A DNA stretch of 64,000 bases, taken from positions 79,082,832-79,146,831 of the forward strand of contig CM043960.1 of assembly GCA_014529385.2 (NCBI GenBank), in the 5' to 3' direction. A program made the translations under genes and the position numbers. Every line of letters begins with the position of its first letter. Position 1 is the stretch's first letter. Source of the DNA: Adiantum capillus-veneris (lineage: Eukaryota; Streptophyta; Polypodiopsida; Polypodiales; Pteridaceae). This document shows, piece after piece, positions 34,960-45,207 of the stretch. The notes beneath the pieces were generated by a model. That model was not told the origin of the DNA, made no database searches, and worked only from the letters and a program-made list of their open reading frames with translations.

Positions 34960-35496
34960 TCACCTGAAAAGCGCTGTGACGCTAGTGTCACTCCATCCAA
35001 ACTTTGCCTGCATGTTGAGAAGAACCAGGAGTGCTTTCAATCTAGACATACGTGCTCCATTATACAATGGCGTATCGGCTTCACTTTTCATATCATTATA
35101 GATAAGCCTTTCTGAATCCATGATCGTCTCGATCATTTCATCAATCTCGGGCTCAAACATTGCCTCGTTGGGAATGTGCTCTACATGATCATCCCCCGAG
35201 CTGTCAGAGGCTACATCTTGTGGCCTCATATATGCTGCTTGACCAAAGCGCCTGCGAACACGTCTATTGGGTTGCAAGATTGCTACTTGTTGGCCAACGT
35301 CAGAGTCCGACGAGTTATAATTGGCAACAACTCGATCTATAATAGATGGATCAAACTCCCCAAATTCGCGAACGTGCTGCAAAGAAACACGTCTTGTCCG
35401 TCGCACAGCATGCTTGCATTGATTACAAGGACATAAGACCCTCGTTGAGAGATAGGTGTTTCGGTTGGACGGTCCCACATCCTCGTCGCTACTCAC
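34960..35496 (-). pseudogene. TNPD-like transposase, N-terminal part only
   Basis: The frame contains VLCPCNQCKHAVRRTRR, the zinc-binding start of the transposase-associated domain, then an acidic linker, then PLYNGARMSRLKALLVLLN and FGWSDTSVTALFR, which in intact CACTA transposases lies just ahead of the catalytic domain. The frame ends at a donor-like CAGGTGAT, and the TNPA-like gene starts only ~130 bp further on, so the catalytic portion (normally well over 1 kb) is gone. The start used is a GTG; an upstream exon is likely. Confidence 0.7.
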
Positions 35497-35558
35497 AATG
35501 AGGATAAAAAACTTATTACCTGGACAACAAATTTAATATTCTATTGGCATTCTTCGTC

Positions 35559-35561
<3 letters not shown>

Positions 35562-35622
<61 letters not shown>
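35562..35622. repeat. (CT)n microsatellite in CACTA
   Basis: A pure CT repeat of ~61 bp upstream of the TNPD-like piece. Confidence 0.95.
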
Positions 35623-35624
<2 letters not shown>

Positions 35625-36006
35625 CTCACATTCTCTAGTCATGTCCAATCCCCGCACACCTCGGTCTAGAGGTGCACGGAGATCAGAACCACCGGGTTAT
35701 AATCTCGTCTTTATTGGTCAATACCTATATTTGTAGGTACAAGAAATCTACACACCCACGTCTACATGATACTGCATGTAGTGGACAAAACCCCTTTGCC
35801 TCTTCTCTAGCTGTAGCACTTCACTTCATCTTAACATCTTTTCACAGTAGATCTTTTCACTGTTCGTCTAACTCTAAACCCTAAACCGTAAGTAATTCTT
35901 GCGTGGACTCGATCTAACGTAAATAAGCGTAAATCTAAATAAACATAAATCTAACTAAAAATAAAGCTAAATCTAATTTAACGTAAGTCTAATGACTAGA
36001 GGTTGT

Positions 36007-36199
36007 CTAGATGGTCATTGTGTCGGGGATGTAGTGACTCTTGCCGCCCTGAAGATCCACCTTCTTCCCTATCTTCTGAAGACATTTCACCAGTACTTTT
36101 GGATCGACGGAGCCCACCATGAGTGAAGGCAGCAATACCCTATATTCCATTGAGGGCTTTCTTCACCCGCTTCATGCAGGCATCGCAGTCTATGGAGAC
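36007..36199 (-). pseudogene. HMA-domain gene fragment captured by CACTA
   Basis: On the minus strand a TTTAG acceptor precedes VSIDCDACMKRVKKALNGI, which has the CxxC metal site of heavy-metal-associated domains in their usual context. An in-frame TAG follows. In the next frame VGSVDPKVLVKCLQKIGKKV continues the second half of the same domain and ends at TAG (36,007-36,009). This pattern (CDAC..VKKAL..I.G then VDP..LV..L.K.GKK) is that of plant HIPP-type metal-binding proteins. About 10-15 residues between the two parts appear lost. Two similar ~80-bp AT-rich repeats (35,905-36,000 and 36,206-36,300) flank it. Confidence 0.7.
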
Positions 36200-36781
36200 C
36201 TAAATCTAATCTAATATAACGTAAATCTAAATCTAGCTTAAATAAACGTAAATCTAGTTAAAAATAAACCTAAATCTAATTTAATGTAAGTCTACATATA
36301 ACCTAATCTTTAACGTCTTTTAAGATAGTTTCCTACGACGTTATAACTCTCTTCTTCTTGTGTGTGTGCGTGTGTGTGGATGTGTGTGCCAATAAAAAGA
36401 GATAAATGGTATAACCTTTCTATCACCCATGCCAAGTATGATAGATTGATTATGCCATTTCCCTCTTGAATAATAGGTCTTGAGTTCAACTCCTCGTCGG
36501 CTAGATCTTTAGGTCTTTTAATTTTAATTAGTTTCCTACGACGTTAAATTAGTTTCTCTCTCTTTCTCTCTCAATGTGTGCGTTTTTTTGGATCGTATGC
36601 ATGTTTTCTCTCTCTTTTCCTCTCTCAATGTGTGCGTTTTTTGTTTATGCATGTTCTCTCTCTCTTTTCCTCTCTCAATGCGTGCGTTTTTTGTTTATGC
36701 ATGCTCTCTCTCTCTTTTTCTCTCTCAATGTGTGTGTGCATTCTTTGTTTATGTATGTGTGTGTGCGTTTTTGTTTTTGTT

Positions 36782-36785
<4 letters not shown>

Positions 36786-36829
<44 letters not shown>

Positions 36830-36980
36830 AACACTATGTGTGTGTGTGTGTATGTGTGTGTGTGTGAGAGAGAGAGGGAGAGAGAAAGAGGGGAAGGGAA
36901 CATGAGAATGAGGAGAGGGAAGGAGCATACCTGGCTCTCCTTCCTCTCCTCGTGTGTGTGTGTGTGTGTGTGTGGAGAAG

Positions 36981-37038
<58 letters not shown>
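36786..37038. repeat. Cluster of (CT)n, (GT)n and (GA)n microsatellites in CACTA
   Basis: CT at 36,786-36,826, GT at 36,836-36,866, GT at 36,953-36,973 and GA at 36,985-37,038. To the left (36,560-36,780) is a ~70-bp degenerate repeat built on CTCTCTCAATGTGTGCGTTT, present about four times. Confidence 0.9.
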
Positions 37039-37041
<3 letters not shown>

Positions 37042-37138
37042 GGGAGAGCGTTACCTACTGCTTGCTTGAGGGCGCCGAAAAACTCAGATCTGAGATCTGA
37101 GTTTTTGGGCGCACTCGGTAATTTTTTTACCCTAGCCG

Positions 37139-37270
37139 GCGTCGCTATGAGCGTCGCTATAAGCGTCGCTATGAGCGTCGCAAATTTACAAAGAAATTTG
37201 CGACGCTCATAGCGACGCTCTTAACGACGCCGGGAATTTTTTTTTGAGCGTCGCTGTGTGAGCGTCGCTA
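37139..37270. repeat. CACTA right subterminal repeat region, strong foldback
   Basis: Forward GCGTCGCTAT-type motifs run to 37,185 and inverted ones follow. The central 26 bp (AGCGTCGCTATGAGCGTCGC plus AAATTT) pair perfectly with the downstream arm across a ~6-base loop at 37,188-37,193. Confidence 0.92.
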
Positions 37271-37294
37271 ATATGAAGAGCCTCTTGTAGTGCG

Positions 37295-37297
<3 letters not shown>

Positions 37298-37366
<69 letters not shown>
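37298..37366. repeat. (GA)n microsatellite of array unit 2
   Basis: About 34 GA units, directly right of the CACTA element at the standard microsatellite place in the unit. Confidence 0.95.
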
Positions 37367-37368
<2 letters not shown>

Positions 37369-38136
37369 AAGAGCAAAAGAGAGTAGCGAGCACATGCAGA
37401 TGTACCTCCTAGAAGGGAGTGATACGTCGCCACGGGAGAAAGAAGAGAGGAGAGGATAAAAGAATAACGCAGACACTACGTCGTGCAATCTCCACAGGTG
37501 TAAGAGTGACCATTTCCCTCTTGATGTATTTGATTTATAGATTTCTTGAATGGTCAAAGTGAGTACAAACTGGCTGTCCTATCATAAATGGCCAAAGATC
37601 ATAAAAGAGTACTTGAATAATAAAATGTACATAATATACATATCTGTTTGCATAGGCCTAGATCGGTCAAGCCTTTTCCACCTGCTCGCTACAATAAATA
37701 GTAAAATATCAATTTCATAACATACCCCTCCGTTGGAAAGCAATTGTCCTCAGTTGTTGCAACGATAAGAATATGCAAACGATACTTGTCAAAAATAGTG
37801 AGAAGTATTCTGTGTCAAAATATCACATAGTAAAAGGAAAATTTATTAAACCAAACAACATTGCTTCTACCTACCATCATCCACATACAACCTATCCTAG
37901 TGTCCCACGCCACTAGAATGAGCAGTATATGTCATACCGTGATGAATAAGGATATCATTGGTCACACTCATTATTCAATAATCAATTCTCATCAATCTCA
38001 AGCTCAATTCCATAAATACTGCTACAATCAAAAGTGCGATGGCCCTACGAAATAGAAAAATAACATACTTTACAGCATAAAACAATAGATTTGCATACCT
38101 GGACAACTCCAACTAGCAATAATCGAACGATGCGTA

Positions 38137-38139
<3 letters not shown>

Positions 38140-38216
<77 letters not shown>
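38140..38216. repeat. (GA)n microsatellite of array unit 3
   Basis: About 38 GA units. Confidence 0.95.
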
Positions 38217-38220
<4 letters not shown>

Positions 38221-38977
38221 TGAGAGTAGCAAGCACATACAGACGCACCTCCTAGAGGGGAGTGCTACGTCGACACGGCAAGACAGAAGAGAAGAGAGGA
38301 GAAAAGAATAATGCAGAAACTGGGTGCAATCTCCCCCCGTGCAAGAGTGACCATTTCCCTCTTGCACGTATTATTTATAGAATTCTTGAATGGTCAAAGT
38401 GAGTACAAACTAGCTAGCCGGTCATAAATGGCCAAAGCTCATAAAAGAGCACTTGAATAATAAAAAGTACATATTAAACATATCCATTTGCATAGGCCTA
38501 GATCGGCCAAGCCTTTTCCAGCTATCAAGTGCAATAAATAGTAAAATATCTATTCCATAATATACCTCTCCATTGGAGAGCAAATGTCCTCACTTGCAAA
38601 GATAAGAATCTGCAAACTATACTTGTTAAAAACAGTGATGATAAATATTTTGTGTCTAAATATCACATAGTAAAAGGAAAATTTATTAAACCAAACAACA
38701 TAGCTTATGCCTACCATCATCCACATACTACCTATTCTAGTGTCCCATACTACTAGAATAAGCAGCATAGGTCATACCCTGTTGAATCAGGATAGCATTG
38801 GTCACACTCATTATTCAATAATTGATTATCTTCAATTTCAAGTTCAATTCCATAAATACTACTACAATCAAAAGCGCGATGGCCCTGCAAAATAGAAAAA
38901 TAACATACTACACAACATAAAACAATAGATTTGCATACCTGACAACTACAGCTAGCACATGATTGAACAATACGTAA

Positions 38978-38980
<3 letters not shown>

Positions 38981-39035
<55 letters not shown>
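38981..39035. repeat. (GA)n microsatellite of array unit 4
   Basis: About 27 GA units. Confidence 0.95.
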
Positions 39036-39042
<7 letters not shown>

Positions 39043-39783
39043 TAGTAGCAAGCACATGCATATGCACCTCCTAGACGGGAGTGCTACATCGGCACAACAA
39101 GAAAGAAGAGAGGAGAGGAGGAAAGAATAACGCAGACACTAGGTGCAATCTCCCCGGTGCAAAAGTGACCATTTCCCTCTTGCACATATTTGATTTATAG
39201 ATTTTTTGAATGGTCAAAGTGAGTACAATTTGGCAGGTTGGTCATAAATGGCCAAAGCTCATAAAAGAGCACTTGAATAATAAAATGTACATAATATACA
39301 TATCTGTTTGCATAGGCCTAGATCGGTCAAGACTTTTCCACTTGTCAGTTGTAATAAATAGTAAAATATCAATTCCATAACATACCTCTCCGTTGGAAAG
39401 CAATTGTCCTTAGTTGCAAAGACAAGAATCTCCAAACGACACTTGTGAAAAATAGTGATAAGTATCATGTATCAAAACATCACATAGTAAAAGGAAATTT
39501 TAATAAACCAAAGAACATTGCTTATGCCTACCATCATCCACATACTAACTATTGTAGTGTCCCATGCCACTAGTGTAAGCAGTATATGTCATACCCTGAT
39601 GAATCAGGATATCATTGGTCACACTCATTATTCAATAATTAATTCTCAGCAATCCATAAACATTGCTACAATCCAAAGCACGAGGGCCCTTCGAAATAGC
39701 AAAATAACATACGTCACGGCATAAAAAGATAGATTTGCATGCCTAGACAATTGCAAATAGCACATAATCATATGATACGCGAG

Positions 39784-39784
<1 letters not shown>

Positions 39785-39820
<36 letters not shown>
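39785..39820. repeat. (CA)n-(GA)n microsatellite of array unit 5
   Basis: About eight CA units pass into ten GA units at the position where other units have only GA. Confidence 0.9.
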
Positions 39821-39821
<1 letters not shown>

Positions 39822-40566
39822 CAGAAAGCAAGAGAGACTAGCGAGCACGTGCAGACCCACCTCCTAGACGGGAGTGCTATGTCGACACGACGAGAAAGAA
39901 GAGAGAAGAGGAGAAAATAATAACGCAAACACCAATCTCCCCCGGTGCAAGAGTGACCATGTCCCTCTTGCACATATTTAATTTAGGGATTTCTTGAATG
40001 GTCAAAGTGAGTACAAATTAGCCAGCCGGTCATAAATGGGTAAAGCTCATAAAAGAGCACTTGAATAATAAAATGTACATAATATACATATATGTTCACA
40101 TAGGCCTAGATCGGGCTAGCCTTTTCCACCTGTCAACTACAATAAATAGTAAAATATCAGTTTCATAATATACCTCTCCGTTGGAAAGCAATTATCCTCA
40201 CTTTTTGCAAAGATAAGAATCTCCAAATGATACTTGTCAAAAACAATGATAAGTATTTTGTGTCAAAATATCACATAGTAAAAGGAAAATTTATTAAACT
40301 AAACAACATAGCTTATGCCTACCGTCATCCACATACTACCTATTCTAGTGTCCCATACCACTAGAATAAGCAGTATATGTCATACCCTGATGAATCAGGA
40401 TATCATTCTCCACACTCATTATTCAAAGAAATTCTCATCTATCTCAAGTTATATTCCATATATACTGCTACAATCAAAAGCGCGATGGCCTTGCAAAATA
40501 GCAAAATAGCATACTCCACGGCATACTTGGACAACTGCAACCAGCACATAACCGAACGATACGCGA

Positions 40567-40569
<3 letters not shown>

Positions 40570-40634
<65 letters not shown>
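40570..40634. repeat. (GA)n microsatellite of array unit 6
   Basis: About 32 GA units, ending 12 bp before the inserted LTR element. Confidence 0.95.
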
Positions 40635-40637
<3 letters not shown>

Positions 40638-40646
40638 CGACCACAT

Positions 40647-41352
40647 TGATAGCCTCTAATTTTGACACCGAAAGTGCTAAAAGAAGTGGAAATTCTCATT
40701 AAAAGTCATTGTTTCCATCCATGTTTGTGGGAAATTTATGCCTTGTGTACCCTTGTTGCTACATGATTTGCGCTCATTTAATTTGTAAATGCTTGGCTTA
40801 TATAGCAGGTCCGTACTTGTGAATGCCAAAGCATTAAAAAACACTCTCCATTTTAAAAAAGTCAATCCATAAGCCTTGTATACACAATTGAAATCATAAG
40901 CCTAAGGTTATAACTCATTTAAATTTTCACATCAAATAAAGAAAAGGGGAAGTTTGCGTGATCGTGTAATTTGGGAGGTTGAGGGAAGTTGTAACCAACT
41001 TTTCCTTTGTCTTCCCTCTCACGATTCATTTCAAACTCTCTTGGTTTGGACACTCTCTTGCTCTCTTTTGTCCGTGTGCTTACTTGCAAGATCTTTAGAG
41101 GAAGAGGGAGAGAGTGAGGATGATGATGGTTGTTATATCCCTTGTATTCTCTAGATTAGGCAAGTTTCTTTGTGTGTGCATGGCTATAGCCATTTTTGAG
41201 AGAAGAGAGAGAAGGTGTGTGACTGTGTGTATGTGCTTCTTGAGGGTTTGAGAGGGAGCATTCTTGCAGCTTTTATGGCTATGGGACACCCCAAAGAATA
41301 CATTTTTCTTGCTTTGAACCTGGTTCTATGTGTTTCATGAGTGCTTGGAAGG
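40647..41352 (+). repeat. 5' LTR of the short LTR element, end deleted
   Basis: It matches 42,843-43,555. A TATATAG box at 40,799-40,805 is the likely promoter. The last ~10 bp of the LTR and the PBS are missing, the junction lying at AAGGGC repeats. Confidence 0.85.
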
Positions 41353-42842
41353 GCTAACCATCGAAGTTGCAAGAATAGAAGAAATGATCGAATATGGGAG
41401 CAACCAGTGTGGGATAGACTGAATGGCTGCCACAATGTTTTGTTGCAAAAAATCTCATTGTTGGTGAATTGGGATATAGAGAATAAAGAGGATGGGTGAT
41501 GAGCCTTGGAGAAAAAGTAGCAAGAGAGGAGTGCATGACAACCTTGGAAGGAGAAAATTGTAGAATAGGAGCAGTGGGAGAGGAGATAACTATAGAAGGT
41601 GCTGCACATTATAGAAATCAAGAGTTGGAGTGCAAAAAATGATGAAGCAGGAGGTCATTTACAGAACGGGATGAGAGTGAAGCAACAATTACGTGGAGAT
41701 TGCTGTTAGAGCCCAAGAGGGTAATGGTAAGCAAGAAGGTGATAGGTGCAGATGAAGCAGGAAAGGAGTCGAGATAAGAGAAAGTGATTAGGAATACTTG
41801 AATGCCAATACAAGTGCAACAAGTGGGTCAATTCAGTCCGCACTTATGCAAAGAGTTTATTCCAGGTTAATGAAGAGCATAGCAAAGGAGACCCTGCAGC
41901 GTGTGGAAAGAAAATACAAGGATTCAGAGCAGTTGAAGATTTTGGAATGAGCAAATTGCAGAGATCTACATAAGAAGTTGATCTTGAGCGAGAGAAGCAT
42001 TGTGATGTAGGAAACGATGTAAGGCTGCAGCATGTAGCTACCATTCACGAGTTCAAGCAAGGGTGCAGAGAACATAACAGGAAAACCCCATTCCAAACTT
42101 GATAGATGTTGCAGATTAAACTTATGAAGACCTTTTTCTATCTTTCTATAACCAACACAGGACATTGCACGAAAAAAGAAAGCAAAAAGTGCTAGCAGGG
42201 ATTTCCCTATGATTTTAAGGTTCAGTAGGGTAAAGAGAAGTCCGAGGTTGCGAGAAAAAAAAAACTCAAAATGGACGGTTTTTGCAATGCACACGTTCTA
42301 TGTTTTGGCATCTTCCTATTTTCATTATGTGTGAGTTCTAAGCACGCATTCCCACCATAAGCACAATACACACATGTTTGCCAAGGCAAAAGAGGTGCAT
42401 ATTTTTAGTGCAGCAAGGGCCATATATCTAGGTCGTTGGGCGTTATTGCAAATTTTGTGTAAGGAAATTCCTCAATGTTTATTTTTTATCGGGGACTATT
42501 TTTGGTCTTCGAAGTTCTGAGAGGCATGGTTATTTCTTGCATGACGTTTGTGGGTTTTTGGTCGATGAAGCTTGATGATGCTTTTCTCCTTATCTTATGT
42601 TAAGAGAGATGAAGTTTGTGTAGAAGTAGGAGCAGAAGAAGGAGTTTGAAGTGTGGTTGTTACTAGTATTTGGTGAATGTTTTGGAGAAGTGTGATGGAG
42701 TTTTGGGGGTTTTTTTGTTTGTGTTTAAGAAGTTTGGAGAAGAGGTTAGTGAAAGTGAAGAAAGCAATTCAATAAGTATGTTGAACATTGAGATTCTTCA
42801 TTATGTTCTTTTTGCAAGAGCTCACAAGCTGTGTGGGAGAAA
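41353..42842 (+). other. Internal region of the short LTR element, non-coding
   Basis: About 1.5 kb with no ORF of note in any frame. It is alignable with 61,810-63,000 in block B. Confidence 0.7.
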
Positions 42843-43555
42843 TGATAGCCTCTGATTTCGACACCAAAAAGGCTAAAAGAAGCGAAAATTCTCATTAAAA
42901 GTCATTGTTTCCATCCATGTTTGTGGGAAATTTATTCCTTGTGTACACTTGTTGCTACATGATTTACGCTCATATAATTTGTAAATGCTTGGCTTATATA
43001 GCGGGTCCGCATTTGTGAAGGCCAAAGCATAAAAAATCTCTCTCTAGTTTAAAAACTCAATCCATAAGCCTTGTATACACAATTGAAATCATAAGCCTAA
43101 GGTTGTAACTTTTTTAATTCTTGGAATCAAATAAAGAAAAGGGAAAGTTTGAGTGGTCGTGTGATTTGGGATGTTGAGGGAAGCCGTAACCAACTTTTCC
43201 TTTGTCTTCTCTCTCAAGGTTCATTTCAAACTCTCTTGGTTTGGGCACTCTCTTGCTCTCTCTTGTTTGTGTGCTTTCTTGCAAGATCTATGGAGGAAGA
43301 GGGAGAGAGTGAGGATGATGATGGTTGTCATATCTCTTGTGTGCTCTAGATTAGGCAATTTTGTTTGTGTGTGCATGGCTATAGCCGTTCTTGAGAGAAG
43401 AGAAAGAAGGTGTGTGGTTGTTTGTATGTGCTTCTTGAGGGTTTGAGAGGGAGCATTCTTGCAGCTTTTATGGCTATGGGGCACCCCAAAGCATAGACTT
43501 TTCTTCCTTTGAAGCCAGTTCTGTGTGTTAATGAGTGCTTGGAAGGCAACGTTCA
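42843..43555 (+). repeat. 3' LTR of the short LTR element
   Basis: 713 bp, starting TGATAGCCTC and ending CAACGTTCA. It contains the same 66-codon TTG-started frame as the other two LTR copies, which I do not regard as a gene. Confidence 0.85.
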
Positions 43556-43886
43556 CATGTGCAGATGCACCTCCCAGAGAGGAGTGCTATGCCGGCATGA
43601 CGAAAAAGGAGAGAGGAGAGGAGAAAAGGATAACACAGACACTGGGTGCAATCTCCCCGCGTACAAAAGTGACCATTTCCCTCTTGCACGTATTTGATTT
43701 TTAGATTTCTTGAATAGTCAAAGTGAGTACAAATTGGTGACCGGTCATAAATGGCCAAAGCTCATAAAAGAGTGCTTGAATAGTAAAATGTACATAATAT
43801 ACATATTCGTTCGCATAGGCCTAGATCGGTCAAGCATTTTCCACATGTTAGCTACAATAAGTAGTAAAATATCAATTCCATAACAG
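43556..43886. repeat. Remainder of array unit 6, right of the LTR element
   Basis: The array text resumes at GCAGATGCACCTCC and continues to CCATAACA, where block Y begins. Confidence 0.9.
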
Positions 43887-44228
43887 TTTAAGTTGTGTGA
43901 TTGGCGCTAAGGACTCATTAAAGCCTAACATGAGCAAGCTCTCTCACGACACCTTAGAATGGTGTGTTTTGCAATTACATGCATGATAAATCTATTTACA
44001 ATAGTCTCTCTTGTGAGTTTTTTTTCATTATTTGAGCATATTGGATGGAAATTCCATAACAGTTTAAGTTGTGTGATTGGCGCTAAGGACTCATTAAAGC
44101 CTAACATGAGCAAGCTCTCTCACGACACCTTAGAATGGTGTGTTTTGCAATTACATGCATGATAAATCTATTTACAATAGTCTCTCTTGTGAGTTTTTTT
44201 TCATTATTTGAGCATATTGGATGGAACA
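43877..44228. repeat. 176-bp tandem duplication at the array/block Y junction
   Basis: Two adjacent copies with period 176 bp (compare 43,881 and 44,057) are identical over at least 165 bp by eye. The second copy begins with the ATTCCATAACA end of the array, so the junction itself was duplicated. Confidence 0.93.
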
Positions 44229-44964
44229 TTTGTGTCACTTGTGAGTGAAAAGCAAGCTTCCACAGTTTTTGCACGGATAAATAGGCATGTCGTTTAGTGC
44301 CTTCATTATTTTTTTCATAGACTTGACGTAATTGCATAGTGTGTATTTTGACAACGTAATTTCTTTTCAAGAAAAAAATTACAATTTGACTTGTTGATTT
44401 ATTTATGTTCTCTCTCCATAAGTGCATTAACATATCACAGTCTTCAGTTGTCCAATAAATGAGTTTACAATGTGAATGAAAACTTTTGAAAGCATAATAT
44501 ATTAAACCCATAGTTAACGTATCTATAATAACAACGCCTTTTTGAAAATGTGCAAGTGAGTTTCCCACTATTTTTTGTTTTCTCTCTCTAGTTGTAACAT
44601 TATGAAGGATGATGACAAGGGCTTTTTCAAAATTGTGAGTAAAAATCTTTATAACCTTTATTGTTAAGACTCATTGATGTACTATAAGTTTTGTACTTGA
44701 AGAATTGAACCTTGCAATGCTTTCCGTTGATGAGTCTAGTTGTGATGCAAAGAATAATGGGCCAATAGATTCTGTTATGAAATTTGTCGAGTACTTCTCA
44801 AATAGGGATAGCAAAATAGCAGTTGTAAATGTTTCGATACTTATGCTCATTTGCAATATATTATGGAGTACTAAAAATATTTGTTGATTGAAAGGATCTT
44901 TTTGCATAAATACTATGTCAATGTGTGTGTCTATTGGAATACTTAAATTAAGAACATTTTCCAT
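44101..44964 (-). pseudogene. Block Y unassigned minus-strand frames, copy A
   Basis: Two frames, 44,964-44,671 (MENVLNLSIPIDTHIDIVF...) and 44,568-44,101 (MGNSLAHFQKGVVIID ... YWTTEDCDMLMHLWREN ... KLWKLAFHSQVTQ), lie in a row. The first is also open in copy B (63,777-63,442) at the same length up to a frame change. They look like decayed protein-coding sequence on the same strand as the Helitron gene and may be an additional domain or gene of that element. I recognise no family. Confidence 0.35.
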
Positions 44965-45027
44965 AATTGTGAAAATATCGTGTTTGTGTATGTGTATGCG
45001 TGATTTTTTTTATGTGCTTGCATATGA

Positions 45028-45163
45028 GAGAGAGAGAGAGAGACCGGGGGGGGGGGGGGGTTCTTCCTCTTATATGTGTGTGTGTGTGTGTGTGTGCTTT
45101 TATGTGTGCGAGGCAAGAAACAAATGCTAAATGCTTAACGCAAGTTGCTGTGACAATTTTTAT

Positions 45164-45204
<41 letters not shown>
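45028..45204. repeat. Compound (GA)n-(G)n-(GT)n and (GA)n tract
   Basis: GA at 45,028-45,043, then CC, about 14 G (45,046-45,060), then GT at 45,074-45,096, and a second GA at 45,168-45,204. The same compound order occurs in block B at 63,838-63,930. Confidence 0.92.

Positions 45205-45207
<3 letters not shown>

Larger units (their letters stand above)
32921..37292 (-). mobile_element. CACTA (En/Spm-type) DNA transposon, 4,372 bp, internally deleted
   Basis: The termini are CACTACAAGAGG and its inverse CCTCTTGTAGTG, flanked by the 3-bp target duplication CGA (32,918-32,920 and 37,293-37,295). Sister array units show the empty site (for example GATACGCGAGCAGAGAG at 40,560). Subterminal regions are packed with GCGTCGCTAT-type motifs in both orientations. 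Inside, on the minus strand, are the N-terminal part of a TNPD-like transposase, a TNPA-like gene of the PF03004 type and a captured HMA gene piece. The TNPD catalytic region is missing, so movement would need a partner. Confidence 0.96.
32040..40646. repeat. Tandem array A of ~0.8-kb units (six starts), interrupted by CACTA
   Basis: A landmark resembling GATGGCCCTGCAAAATAG recurs at 32,049, 32,820, 38,039, 38,879, 39,684 and 40,485. Spacings are 771, 844 (after subtracting the CACTA element and its CGA duplication), 840, 805 and 801 bp. Each unit has the same order: landmark, a microsatellite, a CTCCTAGAGGGGAGTGCTA motif, a conserved AT-rich middle, then two small hairpins. The last unit is cut at 40,646 by an LTR element and resumes at 43,556. 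No gene is evident, though a short ATG ORF of 60-68 codons starts at the same place in most units. Unit 1 follows the Helitron gene directly. Confidence 0.93.
40647..43555 (+). mobile_element. Short non-autonomous LTR retrotransposon inserted in array unit 6 (copy A)
   Basis: Direct repeats 40,647-41,352 and 42,843-43,555 both begin TGATAGCCTCT and are its LTRs. The ~1.5-kb internal part has no gag or pol frame. A polypurine GGGAGAAA (42,835-42,842) precedes the 3' LTR. Array sequence stops at 40,646 (..CCACAT) and resumes at 43,556 (CATGTGCAG..), so the element sits inside one unit, but no clean 5-bp target duplication remains. The end of the 5' LTR and the PBS have been deleted at 41,352; copy B keeps them. 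It must have moved with proteins from another element. Confidence 0.85.

Noticed and set aside
32040-40646. CRISPR-like regular repeats
   Set aside because: Units are ~0.8 kb and nearly identical throughout, with no short repeat/unique spacer pattern; this is an ordinary eukaryotic satellite.
40954-41154. 66-codon frame present in three LTR copies (also 43,149 and 61,386)
   Set aside because: Starts at TTG, lies in LTR sequence, and is shared by descent; no independent sign of coding.
40647-43555. 5-bp target duplication around the short LTR element
   Set aside because: Flanks CACAT and CATGT overlap but do not match cleanly; left unclaimed.
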